Part shown: piece after piece, positions 10,404 through 22,165 of the stretch
Position numbering within the stretch: the first letter of the stretch is position 1
How the letters are laid out: every line of letters starts with the position of its first letter
Source: Ryuthela nishihirai
Taxonomy: Eukaryota > Arthropoda > Arachnida > Araneae > Heptathelidae
Reading direction: 5' to 3'
DNA length: 64,000 nucleotides
Assembly: GCA_038380435.1 (NCBI GenBank)
Contig: JAWZYU010000121.1
Span: 434,001-498,000 of the forward strand
Translations under genes and position numbers: made by a program
The notes under the pieces: model-generated
Database searches by the model: none
Told to the model about the DNA's origin: nothing
Seen by the model: only the letters and a program-made list of their open reading frames with translations

Positions 10404-11122
10404 AGACGTGAAAACCGAATACAAATGAGTTGTTTTCAAACAAGTCATATCAAGATATTTAAGTCTTTATTTCATTTTTATTAATTTTTAACACTTTTTT
10501 TTATTTTATAAACTTAGAAGTGTTAGTTTAATTATCTCTATAACTTCAAACACGACATGAGAGACCAAGACTAACGTATACTGAAGATAAAAATGAGGGG
10601 AATTCGCGGAACTCAATGTTGCCATTTTTTCCGAATGTTGTAGGTCTCGTACAGTTTTTCGATCAAATACAAAATAAAATACAGAAGATTTCTCGTGTAC
10701 TAAATTGTTAGTGTAGTTTTTATTTTGGGGATTTTAGTGCACAAAATGAGTATTTATAGTACTTCTTGACGTAAATCAAATTTATAACTTGAAGAATTAA
10801 ATGAAGGTTCTTTGTAGTTTACTGTTAGGCTGATGTAAAGAATAGTTTCGTGACTTTAAACCGTTAGTTGTATTGCATATATTATTCTATTTAAATTTCC
10901 ATCTTAGACGAGCATATGTATTATGCTAGGCACGGACTTTACAATTTGTTTCCTTTCTCCTCAGTGTTGTTTCTATTGCTATGTGCATGTAAAGACGTTA
11001 AGGAGACCTAAAAATATTCTGCTGATAATTTTTGATATTAACTATTATGGAAATACTACGGAAATTTTTCAGCGTAAAAACTAAGTTTCTTTTTTCAAAT
11101 TAAAACCTTCCGCTTCGGTTTT

Positions 11123-12916
11123 AAAGAAAATAAATATATATATATATATAAAATACTAAATTTTTTTTGGTATATATTTTATTCCTGTAACCAAAAACCA
11201 TAAAATTTCTCCGAAAAATGTGACCATAAAAGCAGCATCTTTGTTATTCTAGAAATTTTTCCTTCAATGGGAATATTTTTTCAGAATTAAATTCAAATGG
11301 GGATTTTTAAAAAGGCGCCGTTTGAACTGTGTTACATCAAAATAAATCGTGTAAATAGGGAATTTAAATTTTTTTTTCTGATCTGTGTTAAATCGAAAAC
11401 GGAATAATGTACTTGATTGAGATTCAAATTTCCCACTCCTTAACCTAAACTGATTGCATTGTTGCTATCGTAAGTAAAGCACCTCAGCAGAAAAGCAACA
11501 CACATCAATGCCTTACCCGAGGTTCGAACCCAGTTCCCTTATATCGGTAGCCACGCGTGCAAACCACTCGTCCACCGAACGCTAGTAACCGTTATTCTTG
11601 AAATACTCGTTTCCGTGTGGTGGCGAAGAGTAACTTTGTAGTTTACAGTTCTGCTTGAATTACGCTTCTTCATGTAGTGGCGAAGAGCAACTTATTCGTA
11701 TGTTCTTAGAGTTTAAATCAGGACATGGCACTTGAAATTAGCACATATTAGAATGTAAATGTGGAGGAAGATGCGAAAAAAAAAGACATTTTAAAAATTC
11801 TCTGAAAATACTGCTGGATGAAAGGAGGATTTAATACGGCATGAAGACGTTGTCGATTAATTTACTTTTCCTTATCGGCTTCCTTTTCATACTGTCACGA
11901 TAACCATTTAATATTTATTTAGTTTGAACTTCAGAAAAGAGTGAGTGGCAACGTTTTTTTATATTAACTCAGTGAAGTAATCATACAGTTTCCTAAGGTG
12001 TTGTTATAATGCAAGTATACATTTTGGTGTGCATATTTTTTTGAGGAAATTATCGTGCTCGACACGATTTTGTGGCGAGTTATATCTGTTTATCGTCTTA
12101 ATCGAAATTCCGCCCCGCTTTGAAATCGGAAACTTGTTGGTACACCTCGGTGTCTAAAATTTTCCGCTCACGTAATTACGAGTTAATGTAATGCTGCCGC
12201 TGGTCTAATCGGAAGATTCGTTTTGCTTTTAGGGAATTCTTTTTCCAGGTGTGTCGATAAATGCCCTGTTGCTCTTAAAACTGGGATCAGCAGCATTTCT
12301 AGAAAAGGTAAATGAAAAACTTTAAATGCTGAATAGGAAATATTTTTATATAACATTTCGAAAGCATAACAGTAACGTTTTTATCCCGCAGTATGAAACA
12401 TTACGATATGTGACTACTTACTGTGCGGCTGTCTCACAAAGAACAACATGGCGACTTTTGTTCTCGACGACCACCCAAGCGACATCTACGATATCATTAA
12501 AATTTCCTCTTCCTAAATCCATGACTAAAAGACGGCTTATTTTTCAAACCTGAAATCATATCATCGATTCCCTAGAACAAAACGTGAAAAGTGCTCTCTA
12601 CATATGTTTCACTTCAACAACAAATTTCATTAACTGTATTCTGATTCATAATAGTCGTAATAATCCGTTGGTGACGTCTGACAATAAAGTTACTGTTTTA
12701 ACTGTTGTCTGACTTCGAAGTAGTGATACTTCTCGATACTCGCAAAAAAGTTGCCTCTGTTTAAGCTTCCTTTATCACCATCTCTGCTATCTTTGTGACC
12801 GCCAATTACTGAATATTTTAGAAACGAATATCACCGAACATATTTAGCACTGGGGATCTCCATCAAACAACCAAAAATAGCCGAACGCGACAGAGTAACG
12901 CATTCGAAGTACGAAA
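11123..12916. other. Unclassified sequence with one SINE-A fragment and a short direct repeat
   Basis: It begins with (TA)n at 11131-11149. A SINE-A head fragment lies at 11478-11575. TGGCGAAGAG recurs 57 bp apart (11621 and 11679) within a 26-bp near-direct repeat. The open frame 12326-12553 shows no recognisable domain. No host gene was seen. Confidence 0.4.
11478..11575 (-). mobile_element. SINE-A head fragment
   Basis: On the minus strand it has an A-box-like GGACGAGTGGTTTGCACGCG, then B box GGGTTCGAACC and GGTAAGGCATTGATGTGTG, then CTGCTGAGGTGC, where the body ends. The 3' half and the tail are absent. Confidence 0.65.
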
Positions 12917-12928
12917 AACTTCCCTCAC

Positions 12929-13315
12929 AGGGGCGGGGGTGGCTTAGTTGGTAGCGCGCCAGCCTCGTAATCTGTAGTTCCCAGGTTCGAGTCCCAGCTG
13001 GGGCAGCGTTGAGATTTATCTCCGCAAAATTCCCCGCCCTGCCCACGGTCAGTAGGAGATACCGATGGGCTTGGAAAGGCCACCGTCCGTCGGATGGGAC
13101 GTTAAGCCGTGGCTCCGTGTGCGGGAGAGCCATACCCTGTGCACGTTAAAGAACACGCTGGATGGCCTTGACGGGAGACTACCATCTGTCTCCCAACAGC
13201 TGTTCCAGTGGGTCCCCTCCCCCAACCTTCTCTGAGCCTTCGGGGTCCATGTGACCTGGCCATTTAGCCCATGGTGTGCAAAAAAGTGCCTCTCAGAGGT
13301 AAAACATCCCAACCC
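12929..13315 (+). mobile_element. SINE-B, full length
   Basis: Complete from GGGGCGGGGGTGGC to the CCCAACCCA tail. It is flanked by the 12-bp duplication AACTTCCCTCAC at 12917-12928 and 13316-13327. It has a tRNA head with a B box (GGTTCGAGTCC), an insert region and a 3' end GTGCAAAAAAGTGCC..AAAACATCCCAACC. Confidence 0.92.
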
Positions 13316-13327
13316 AACTTCCCTCAC

Positions 13328-14391
13328 TAGACTCGCTAAAATAAAAAAATATCCTACCTATAGCATATAGGAGCTACGTATCGCCATAAAAAAAAGTAAC
13401 ATATATCGGCATAAAAAAAATAAATAAAATTACGAGTTACAATAACATTCTTAAATGTGCCCGCCTTAATAATGAATTGTATAAAAACAGGGATGACGTC
13501 AGCAACACGGTTTCGGCTGCTTCCAGACATAATTCCTAAAGTATGCATGTGTCGAAAAAGCATTACTAATGTGTCATGAACGCCATACAGGAAAAGTATA
13601 TATCGAAAGAAACAATCATATTTCAATATCCATCTCAATATATTTTTCCTCCTGAGGTCAATGACAACACGTAGGTCAATGATCAAATAATCGGAAACAT
13701 TTCCGTAATACCTCTGTAACAAAATAACAGACTCACCTCAAGAACTTATACAATATCATTTGCATTTGACATCTGTAACACCCACACAAGATATCTCTAA
13801 TCTCGATTATAAATCTCGATAAAATTACCCCACCAATCACTCTAAATCGGAATATTTATTGACATAGTCTACCTTTACCATAAAGAGCATCTTTTCTTCT
13901 TAAACATTTGAAACGTTGAGGAAAACGTTTATGATGCCATGCAATTCCATTCCTAATTTTCTATCTTATGATGACGTGCACATAAAGTGTTAATTTTGAT
14001 TTGTCAGCCTCAACAAAAATATTATTTTTGATATTATTATTCGAAAAAAAAGAGTTTTTACCGAAAATGACTTTCCAAATACCGGAATTTTCAAAGCTTT
14101 AACGATGGGTAATCATATGAATGGCTGCTGCCAACTGAAAAGCCCTGCAATATCGCAGTCCATCACTAGAATCTCACCCGAAATATATTTAATAAAAAAA
14201 TGTTTTTATCCTCTATCCCCCCCTTCCCCTATGGATGGTAGTAGTGGAAGACAAATCATCCCTTGGATTTCTCATCTTAAAGCAGAAATCGCTTGCAATA
14301 CGAAACTTCCAACTTTTACTACGCTGCTTCGCAATGTTTCGTCTGTATCTCTACGAACCTTATATAAGCATTTTCAATTCTCTCTAGAAAA
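13328..14391. other. Unclassified, no recognised gene
   Basis: A 122-codon minus-strand open frame (13354-13722) has no motif that I recognise and biased, AT-driven composition. It may be chance. The rest is AT-rich. Confidence 0.35.
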
Positions 14392-14403
14392 ATATTTGTT
14401 ACG

Positions 14404-14787
14404 AATTGGATTGTTTTACCTCTGAGCAGCACTTTTTTTCACACCATGGGCTAAATGGTCAGGTCACAAGGACCCCGAAGGCTCAGAGAAGGTTGGGGGA
14501 GGGCACCCACTGGAACAGCTGTTGGGAGACAGATGGTAGCCTCCCGTCAAGGCCATCCAGCGTGTTCTTTAACGTGCGCAGCGTATGGCTCTCCCGCACA
14601 CGGGGCCACGGCTTAACGTCCCATCCGACGGACGGCGGCCTTTCCAAGCCCATCGGTGTCCCCTGGTGACCGTGGGCAGGACGAGGAATTTTGCGGAGAT
14701 AAATTTCAACGCTGACCCAGCTGGGACTCGAACCTGGGAACTACAGATTACGAGCCTGGAGCGCTACAGACTGAGCCACCCCCGCCC
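14404..14787 (-). mobile_element. SINE-B, full length
   Basis: Minus-strand copy between 12-bp duplications ATATTTGTTACG (14392-14403 and 14788-14799). The CCAAC tail is short (CAATCC at the outer end). The head ends GGGCGGGGGTGGCTCAG. Confidence 0.92.
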
Positions 14788-14808
14788 ATATTTGTTACGT
14801 AACAGGTT

Positions 14809-14891
14809 ATTAAACCATTACACCATTAGTTACACCATTAGTTCTACTGACACCATTAGTTACACCATTAGTTACACCATTAGTTCTACTG
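14809..14891. repeat. 12-bp minisatellite (ACACCATTAGTT)n
   Basis: Five to six copies of a 12-mer, two of them broken by TCTACTGA-type variants. The array directly follows the SINE-B target duplication and runs into family G copy G1, whose own left end (CATTAGTTCTACTGAGCGAG) supplies the unit. Confidence 0.85.
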
Positions 14892-15545
14892 AGCGAGCTT
14901 TACAAAAACCGAGCCGAAATGAAAGGGGTCGTTAGTGGTCGACAGCGACAAATAGCGTTTAACTGTAAAATTTATAACCCATAATCAGAATAATGTGCTG
15001 TATAGTAAGCTCTCGGTTGAAATTTCATAACTCTCATGCTAAAAAGTGGAAAATTAGATTACCTCTACTGTAAATTAATTATTCACTACAAATTTACTTC
15101 CCTGAAGGAATTTATAAACGAACCACAAACACTTTATGAATATTATTAAACTTGATTCACCTGATATTTTTTCGAGCAGCAGAATGGTGGTTTAGAGAAG
15201 GACATAGGGAATACAGTCCGTGTGTATTTTTTAATCGCATAGACCTTGCCAATGGTTGCTTATTACACTGTAATGTGTTCCCGGTACGCAAAGCTCTGAA
15301 AACCTCAAAAAACTCTCAAATTATATCAATTCTTCGCCATATCCAAACGCTAACGCGGCAAACGTAGCAGCAACATAGCTGCCTGATATAAACTCATAAA
15401 CTGACATTATATTTTTTTTTCCTTGCAATAATAGGGTTATGACGTCTGACAGAGTGACGTTAAAGAATGCACTGTTTGCTCACTCATAGGAAGTGACTCT
15501 TACAGTGTTTCGTATTGCGAACAGAGGTGTTTGTTTACTCTTCCG
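14879..15545 (+). repeat. Family G repeat, copy G1
   Basis: 14879-15357 is nearly identical to 28973-29436 (anchors GTCGACAGCGACAAATAGCG, TTTATAAACGAACCACAAAC). 15400-15545 matches the reverse complement of 27260-27390 (CAGAGG-GTTTGTTTACTCTTCCGCA). It is non-coding and unclassified. Confidence 0.75.
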
Positions 15546-15777
15546 CAGTTGTATTTTCCAATATCTTGTTTACGAAACTTACTATGAATTGTGGAAGAGA
15601 AATAAGACGCATTTCTTTAAACATCGGATTCACGGTATTATTTCTTCAGGATATTTAATAATAATACCTACAATTAATAATCCTCACTTTACATCAATGA
15701 GGTGGGGCAAGATAAGGTACATAGCTATGACGATTATTCTAGTTTCTTCCCAACAAATCGATACGTACAACAAAATA

Positions 15778-16160
15778 GCGGCGGGGGTGGCTCAGTCGGT
15801 AGCGCGTCAGGCTCATAATCTGTAGTTCCCAGGTTCGAGTCCCAGCTGGGTCAGCGTTGAGATTTATCTCCGCAAAACTCCCCGCCCTGCCCACAGTCAA
15901 TAGAGGACACCGATGGGCTTAGAAAGGCCGCCGTCCGTCGTATGGGACTTTAAGCCGTGGCCCCGTGTGCGGAGAGCCATACCCTGTGCACGTTAAAGAA
16001 CATACTGGATGGCCTTGACGAGAGGCCACCATCTGTCTCCCAATAACTGTTCCAGTGGTTCCCCTTCCCCAACCTTCTCTGAGCCTTCGGGGTCCATGTG
16101 ACCTGGCCATTTAGCCCATTGTGTACAAAAAAGTGCCGCTCAGCGATAAAACAACCCAAC
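15778..16160 (+). mobile_element. SINE-B, full length
   Basis: Flanked by the 12-bp TACAACAAAATA at 15766-15777 and 16161-16172. Complete head with A and B boxes and a 3' end CAACCCAAC. Only scattered substitutions, so probably young. Confidence 0.92.
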
Positions 16161-16172
16161 TACAACAAAATA

Positions 16173-16605
16173 TATGTTGGAAAGGTACTGAATTCCTTTC
16201 CGTTACGCTGTCAACGGCAGCAACATGAACAAAAATACACCATTGCTACTAACCTCGTCCTTTCATTTACGTCATGTTTAATTTTTCTTTACCCGGTAAA
16301 GCAATAGTCATTTCCGGTGTTCCATTTTCTCCCTTTCTCCGCTGTTTATAAATCGAACACTTATCCTTTTCAAAGAAAATTGCGTAGAGGGCAAAACTAA
16401 TTAATAATAGGTGTGAATGCGTAGGTTGCACCTGCGCAGAGGGCTGTATTAATGTAAAAAGTAAAATAATTACTTCGCTTACAATATTACAAATTAAATT
16501 CTCAGTCTTAAACTTTCAGAGTCATAGATACTTAACGCAATATTTCAATCCGTTTCATCTTAGCAACCCTCCATCTCTTTCAGTATACGACACTGCATAG
16601 CTACG
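16173..16605. other. Unclassified AT-rich sequence
   Basis: No recognisable ORF, repeat or structure. Confidence 0.4.
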
Positions 16606-16872
16606 AAAGGCCGCCGTCCGTCGTACGGCACTTAAACACGTGAGCCCATGTGCGTAACTCGTAGCCTCCTGCCAAGTCCATCCATCGTGTTATTTAACGT
16701 GCACAGGGTATGGCTGTGCAGCACACGTAACCGCGGCTTAACTTTTCACAGTGGACTTTCTAAGCTCACCAGTGAACCCTATAGCACTGCTGGTGGGCAG
16801 CTTTTACCTTCACACTTCCCAGCTGGGACTTGAAACTTCAGATTACGAGTCTAGAGCGCTAACGACTTAGAA
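16606..16872 (-). mobile_element. Decayed SINE-B with an inverted end piece
   Basis: 16606-16655 is SINE-B in plus orientation (GAAAGGCCGCCGTCCGTCG). From 16656 the sequence switches to minus orientation and runs to a degraded tRNA head (AGCTGGGACTTGAAACTTCAG). Many substitutions and small deletions mark an old copy. The inversion may come from retrotransposition or a later rearrangement. Confidence 0.65.
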
Positions 16873-16908
16873 AACCTTTCCCCATTTATTCACTTAACCC
16901 ATGTTTTA

Positions 16909-17303
16909 AGGTTGGGTTGTGGGTTGTTTTACCACTGAGCGGCACTTTTTTGCACACCATGGGCTAAATGGCCAGGTCACATGGACCCCGAAGGCTCAGA
17001 GAAGGTTGGGGGAGGGGACCCACTGGAGTAGCTGTTGGGAGGCAGATGGTAGTCTCCCGTCAAGGCCATCCAACGTGTTCTTTAACGTGCACAGGGTATG
17101 GCTCTCCCGCACACGGGGCCACGGCCTAATGTCCCAACCGACGGACGGCTGCCTTTCCAAGCCCATCGGTGTCCCCTACTGACCGTGGGCAGGGCAGGGA
17201 ATTTTGCGGAGATAAATCTCAACGCTGACCCAGCTGGGAGTCGAACCTGGGAACTACAGATTAAAGAGCCTGGCGCGCTACCGACTGAGCCACCCCCGCC
17301 CCA
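16909..17303 (-). mobile_element. SINE-B, near full length
   Basis: Minus-strand copy from GGGTTGTGGGTTGTTTTACC to the tRNA head (GAGCCACCCCCGCCCC). The A and B boxes are readable. No clear target duplication was found by eye. Confidence 0.88.
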
Positions 17304-17566
17304 AAATCATTTAGGAATATGCATGTAATATAAATAAGGTTATTAATATTGTTGACTCTACTCTTACTAGCCTTCTGGAGGACGAAAAGTTATCCTCTGT
17401 TCCTTTCTTCATTAGAACAATCATCCACATGTTTACTGTCGTTTTTTTTTTTTAGGGGACGAGGGGTGGGGGTAATCCATGTGTCACAATTAGCCCTCCT
17501 TTTGCAGGAACAATCATTTTTATCTTTTCGCTTTCGACGGCAGACGTGTTTCATTTATAGATTACT
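17304..17566. other. Unclassified, includes poly-T/G-rich patch
   Basis: A T run at about 17442-17453 is followed by GGGGACGAGGGGTGGGGG. No gene or known repeat was seen. Confidence 0.35.
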
Positions 17567-17996
17567 AGCTGAGAGTACCTGGCGTTGCCCGGGTGTTACT
17601 TTTAATCTGTATATTCTTATTTCCGCTGCAGTAAAGGTAAATATTGTAAATCCCCCCCCCCCGACAATTTAGCATGGATTTTCAACAGGAAGAAATTGAC
17701 GTCAGCGAGCTCTCAAATATTTTATGTTGAAGCTATCGATATCTTTATATCCGTTATCACAGAATTTGCCGCCCTATGGCTCCCGTGATATTCGACCGCA
17801 CGGTCGAAATTTCTCGCATAGCGTCTCCCCTGTGCCCCAGTGATTGGTTTAAAAATCAGGTTCCCACTTGGCCCGTGGCTTCGTTTCTGCAAAAATTGTG
17901 ACATGTCATGTCTCACTTTTAATCTCCCCCACCAACATTTTATCACAGTTTGAATGCGAAGAATTTCCTGGTGTTGCAAAGGTCATTGCTGACTTG
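17567..17996 (+). repeat. Family H repeat, left part
   Basis: It opens with ACTAGCTGAGAGTACCTGG then CGTTGCCCGGGTG, a motif that I associate with ends of widespread decayed invertebrate repeats, and has a poly-C run at about 17651. It ends in a 53-bp segment (from 17944) that recurs at 19171-19224. No coding function is supported. Confidence 0.5.
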
Positions 17997-18374
17997 GGTT
18001 GTTTTACCTCTGAGCGGCACTTTTTTGCACACCATGGGCCAAATGGCCAGGTCACATGGACCCCTAAGGCTCAGAGAAGGTTGGGGGAGGGGACCCACTG
18101 CAACAGCTGTTAGGAGACAGATGGTAGCCTTCCGTCAAGGCCATCCAGCGTGTTCTTTAACGTGCACAGTGTATGGTTGTCCCGTACACAGAGCCAAGGC
18201 TTAACGTCCCATCCGATGGACGGCGGCCTTTCCAAGCCCATCGGTGTCCCATACTGACCGTGGGTAGGGCGGGGAATTTTGCAGAGATAAATTTCAACGC
18301 TGATCCAGCTGGGACTCGAACCTGGGAACTCCAGATTACGAGCCTGGCGTGCTACCGACTGAGCCACCCCGCCA
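17997..18374 (-). mobile_element. SINE-B, full length
   Basis: Minus-strand copy directly after GCTGACTTG of the family H sequence, from GGTTGTTTTACCTC to the head GAGCCACCCCGCC. No matching duplication at the other end, which suggests a rearranged flank. Confidence 0.88.
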
Positions 18375-19170
18375 CTGTGTTTTGAGTTTCTATTTGTAAT
18401 GCTATGAAACAGATATCATCTCCGCGATGAATTAATTTCTCGAATTGGATATCTCCACGGTGTCAGATTGTTAATCAAACTAGTAAAGTTTGATAATTAA
18501 ATTAATCAATCCCAGTTATTTCAGCTGAAACGTTATAGTGGAATGGTATGTAATTTCCGGCTTTGATATTAAATTGCATTCGCATATTTTAAATATTAAT
18601 GTTTCTGAAATATTATAATATTACTATTAATCGTTGCTAACTGTAGTTCGATTCTTGTGTAGGTCAAATTTACTTTACGTGGTCTATGAATTTTATTCTA
18701 AATATACGTAATGAAATATATTATGGAAAAGAAGAAATGAATTGAGAGTAAAATTTGACTCTAAAGTTAAAGCGAATATATTGTTGCTATCGTAACTAAG
18801 GGCGGCACGTGTCAAGCTATCTACCTGCACGTGCCATTGTAAAATATTTGACCAATCGTAGAAGAGGAACACCAAAAACCTTTGGGAATGGCGGTAACAG
18901 GCAAATATTTCATTAGAAAAAAAAATTAACGCCACCTACAGGAATTTCATTTAGTAGTAATCGTCGTACGTATGAATTGAATGAAGTACATAAGTTATAT
19001 TTATGCATTCATGTTTCAAAACTTTAATCAACACTATTTGAATATTAGCACACATAGTATGTTGGAATATAAATTTAGGACCCATTTTTGGGTGAGGGGA
19101 AATGTGATTTTTTTTGTTAGAGTTCAACTTATTTGAAGTATTAGTAAGAAGAATTAAAATAGTATGTGAT
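18375..19170. other. Unclassified block between two copies of a 53-bp repeat
   Basis: AT-rich. It contains two CACGTG-core words (18808 and 18829). The 80-codon frame 18693-18935 has no recognised domain. Position relative to the flanking 53-bp repeats suggests inserted or duplicated sequence. Confidence 0.35.
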
Positions 19171-20110
19171 CACAGTTTGAATACGAAGAATTTCCCGGTG
19201 TTGCAAAGGTCATTGCTGACTTGGCGCGCGCTCTCAGCCCTTGACAAACGATAGAGATATTTCGTCAGAATTTGACATTCTGTAATTCCCGACATACTTC
19301 ACGAAAAGTTCCCAAATTTCGTTCGCGGGTTCTCCCTGCCCGACCCCATGTTTGGTAAGAAAATCAGTTCCCTAGCTGCAATGGAACGCCTAAATAATGA
19401 TTTTAGAAATGGGGGGAATTTTTGGCATCATTTTTGCGACCGAAGGTTTAAATGCTAATTTAACTCTTCACACTTGGGGAACAGAAAATGGCAACAGTAA
19501 ATTTCACACGGATTCTCGTTTCCCGTAGGAAGGGCGTGGTAAATATTTTTGTTCCTAGCAAGCCCCCCTCTTGGACTTTTGACCTGAAATTTCGCACTGC
19601 AAACTGGACCGTAACCTGAAACATTCTGTGAAAATTTCGAGCGTGTACATTGATTTCCCGATGAGTTAGGGCGGGGGTGGCTCAGTCGGTAGCGCGCCAG
19701 GCTCGTAATCTGTAGTTCCCAGGTTCGAGTCCCAGCTGGGTCAGCGTTGAGATTTATCTCCGCAAAATTCCCCTCCCTGCCCACGGTCAGTAGGGGACAC
19801 CGATGGGCTTGGAAAGACCGCCGTCCGTCGGATGGAACGTTAAGCCGTGGCCCCGTGTGCGGGAGAGCCATACCCTGTGTACGTTAAAGAACACGCTGGA
19901 TGGCTTTGACGGGAGGCTACCATCTGTCTCCCAACAGCTGTTCCAGTGGGTCCCCTCCCCCAACCTTCTCTGAGCCTTCGGGGTCCATGTGACCTGGTCA
20001 TTTAGCCCATGGTGTGCAAAAAAGTGCCGCTCAGAGGTAAAACAACCCAACCCAACCCGATGAGTTATGACTGCCAGAGACAGGCAGTAAATGACACTCC
20101 GCAACTCGCT
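19171..20110 (+). repeat. Family H repeat, right part, split by SINE-B
   Basis: It starts with the second copy of the 53-bp segment and continues through GTTCGCGGGTTCTCCC and the AGCTGCAATGGAACGCC segment shared with 7140-7190. It resumes after the SINE as CCCGATGAGTTATGACTGCC. Unclassified, non-coding. Confidence 0.5.
19669..20055 (+). mobile_element. SINE-B reference copy (387 bp)
   Basis: Complete insertion between 12-bp duplications CCCGATGAGTTA (19657-19668 and 20056-20067). A box TGGCTCAGTCGGTAG at 19678-19692 and B box GGTTCGAGTCC at 19722-19732 give an internal Pol III promoter. The anticodon loop CTCGTAA implies a tRNA-Thr(CGU) origin. The body includes GTGCACGTTAAAGAACACG, and the 3' end is a CCAAC repeat. 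Transcription by Pol III and mobilisation by a LINE are inferred. The antisense strand of SINE-B has a recurring open frame that I do not regard as a gene. Confidence 0.93.
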
Positions 20111-20924
20111 AAGTTATGACGCTGTATTTCGTATCATCTCATTGGGATAAAATTTACGAAAAATAATTGGTTTTAAAACACAAAAAAAAACCCTTGATAA
20201 TCAACAGACATTAGAAAATCTGTTTTATTTTACTACTTCAACTGATGCAGTATTTAATTAGTAACGCAAGTTCAGATGTTTAACAACAGCGATATCTGTT
20301 TATTTAGTCTGAAACCCTAACAGAAACAAGTTTATAGGAAGGCAGAATGGAATAATCTACATTTCTTTGGGAAGAGCGATAAATATGTTTCGGTTTCCAT
20401 TACTATTTAAATACGGAACTCATAAAGAATCCTCAGCGTTGAGATTTATCTCCGCAAAACTCCCCGCCCTTCCCACGGTCAGTAGTGGACACCGATAGGC
20501 TTAGAATACAATATTGACAATATAAAAATATTCATAACAGAAGCATAATTTTAACGAATTTCTGTTTTACAGACTACACAGGGATTAACTACTTAGCCGA
20601 GGAGTCATTTCATACCCTAAACATTTAACCTCTAATGATTATTTTATTTCCAAATCCAAAGAGGCTTAACGTGTTAGCGAAAAGAGTGAAAATGTCTTCA
20701 GAAATATAATAAAGAAATAAAAATCCTTTTATGCCTCACGTACCTCCTGGAAATGTGTATATTACTGGCGTACCCCATGTATAGATACAGAAAACTATAG
20801 TTATACTATAACAATGGAAATAAAATAAAACATATATATATACGCACACATTCTTTATTGTAAAATTTTCAATCAAAATATCATTACCAGATTTATTCCG
20901 GATATCGGAGCAATCTTCCGATGT
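20111..20924. other. Unclassified with a SINE-B fragment
   Basis: AT-rich non-coding sequence. 20431-20502 is a 72-bp plus-strand SINE-B piece (CAGCGTTGAGATTTATCTCC to GACACCGATAGGCTTAG). A short TA repeat lies at 20832-20842. Confidence 0.5.
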
Positions 20925-21804
20925 CTGTCGTTTTTAAAAAGTTCGGTTTATACGAAAGTTGTTAAAACTAAAACTAATTCGTGACGGAAATGCAAATTAC
21001 GAAACGAAAGGCGTATCCGGTTTAATGATTCGAAAAGCATTGTTCTGTCATCGATTCTTTAGCATAGAAGCTGTTTTATTCGATTTTCTTTCATCGTTAA
21101 AGGTTAATTATTTTTTTAAAAGTCTCATCGTATGATGAGAAGAAACTTTTCGATGCATTGTAACAGTTACTGGTGAATATAGAACTTAGGTTTTCAACTG
21201 AAATAGATTTCATTGTTTATTTAGATATGGTTATTTGTGTTATTAAGAACTTTCCGGGAGTCTTCGAAACGACACTTAGTAGTCATTTCTGCAGATAAGT
21301 TTAGTCGAAATAGGATTTCCTCAATTACGAATAGTTATGGAATACAACGGACTCCTTTTTCACGGCATAATACTGTTGCAAGTAACGTTCACTTCAGTGA
21401 ACTCTCATTACGACAGATGTTATGCAAATATGCCTTTACACAAACCATCGGTGTTCGCCTTTCTAACCGATATAACGATGGGGTGTTTAACGTAAATTAA
21501 ACAGAACTTCGAGTCTAGTGGGAATCGACCCTGGAAATTGCATATTCCTTTCCTGTAGCAATACCTAACGTTCCACCCCTTCACTTTAATGAAAGCACTC
21601 CTGATACTATGTCTTTTGATGGCATTCGTAATAGCAAGGTGGAAGACCGCTTAAAACGAAAGCAGATATCGTTAATTCGCGATGACGTATAATATATACG
21701 TAACTGCAGATCTCAACGCTGTCACAGGTGCTACTGTAACCAGAAAAAAACTGCACACGAAAAGAAATCATATCAGTTCTTAGTTCCTTAACGGAAAGAA
21801 ACTC

Positions 21805-22165
21805 TGCGGAGGCGTGGTGGCTCAGTTGGTAGCGCGCCAGGCTCGTAATCTGCAGTTCTAAGGTTCGAGTTCATCTCCGCAAAACTGTTCGACCTGCTAA
21901 CGGTCAGCAGGGGAAACCGATAAGCTTGGAAAGGCTGCCGTCCGTCAGATGGGATCTTAAGCTGTTTCCCGTGTGTGGGAAAGCCATACCCTGTGCACGT
22001 TAAAGAACTCGTTGCATGGCTTTGACGTGAGGCTACCATCTGTCTCCCGACAGCTTTTCCAGTGAGGCTACTCCCCCAACCTTCTCTGAGACTTTGGGGT
22101 CCTCGTGACCTGACCGTTAAGTCCATTGTCTACAAATAAAATGCCGATCACAGGTAAAACAATCA
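21805..22165 (+). mobile_element. SINE-B copy shared with E1
   Basis: Head GGCGTGGTGGCTCAGTTGG with a deletion after the B box (GGTTCGAG joined to TTCATCTCC). The body is intact. Ortholog of 9491-9892 and of the truncated copy at 26633-26766. Confidence 0.8.

Larger units (their letters stand above)
7501..11122 (+). repeat. Family E long repeat, copy E1
   Basis: It is colinear with 20925-23408 and, in reverse, with parts of 24060-26766. Shared anchors include GTCTGTCGTTTTTAAAAAG, GGCGTATCCGG, TTTCCGGGAGTC and CACAAAATGAGTATTTATAG. It carries SINE-B insertions (7854-8201, 8890-9240 old, 9491-9892) and a SINE-A (10249-10403). Compared with E2 it has an extra segment at about 8542-9108. No coding frame was found, so it is either a large non-autonomous element or an old segmental duplication. 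Confidence 0.75.

Noticed and set aside
19455..19871. A 138-codon gene, and similar frames in most SINE-B copies (for example 13049-13327, 14585-14935, 16919-17182)
   Set aside because: The same frame recurs because SINE-B is GC-rich and lacks stops on one strand. It has no start context or domain and breaks at SINE ends.
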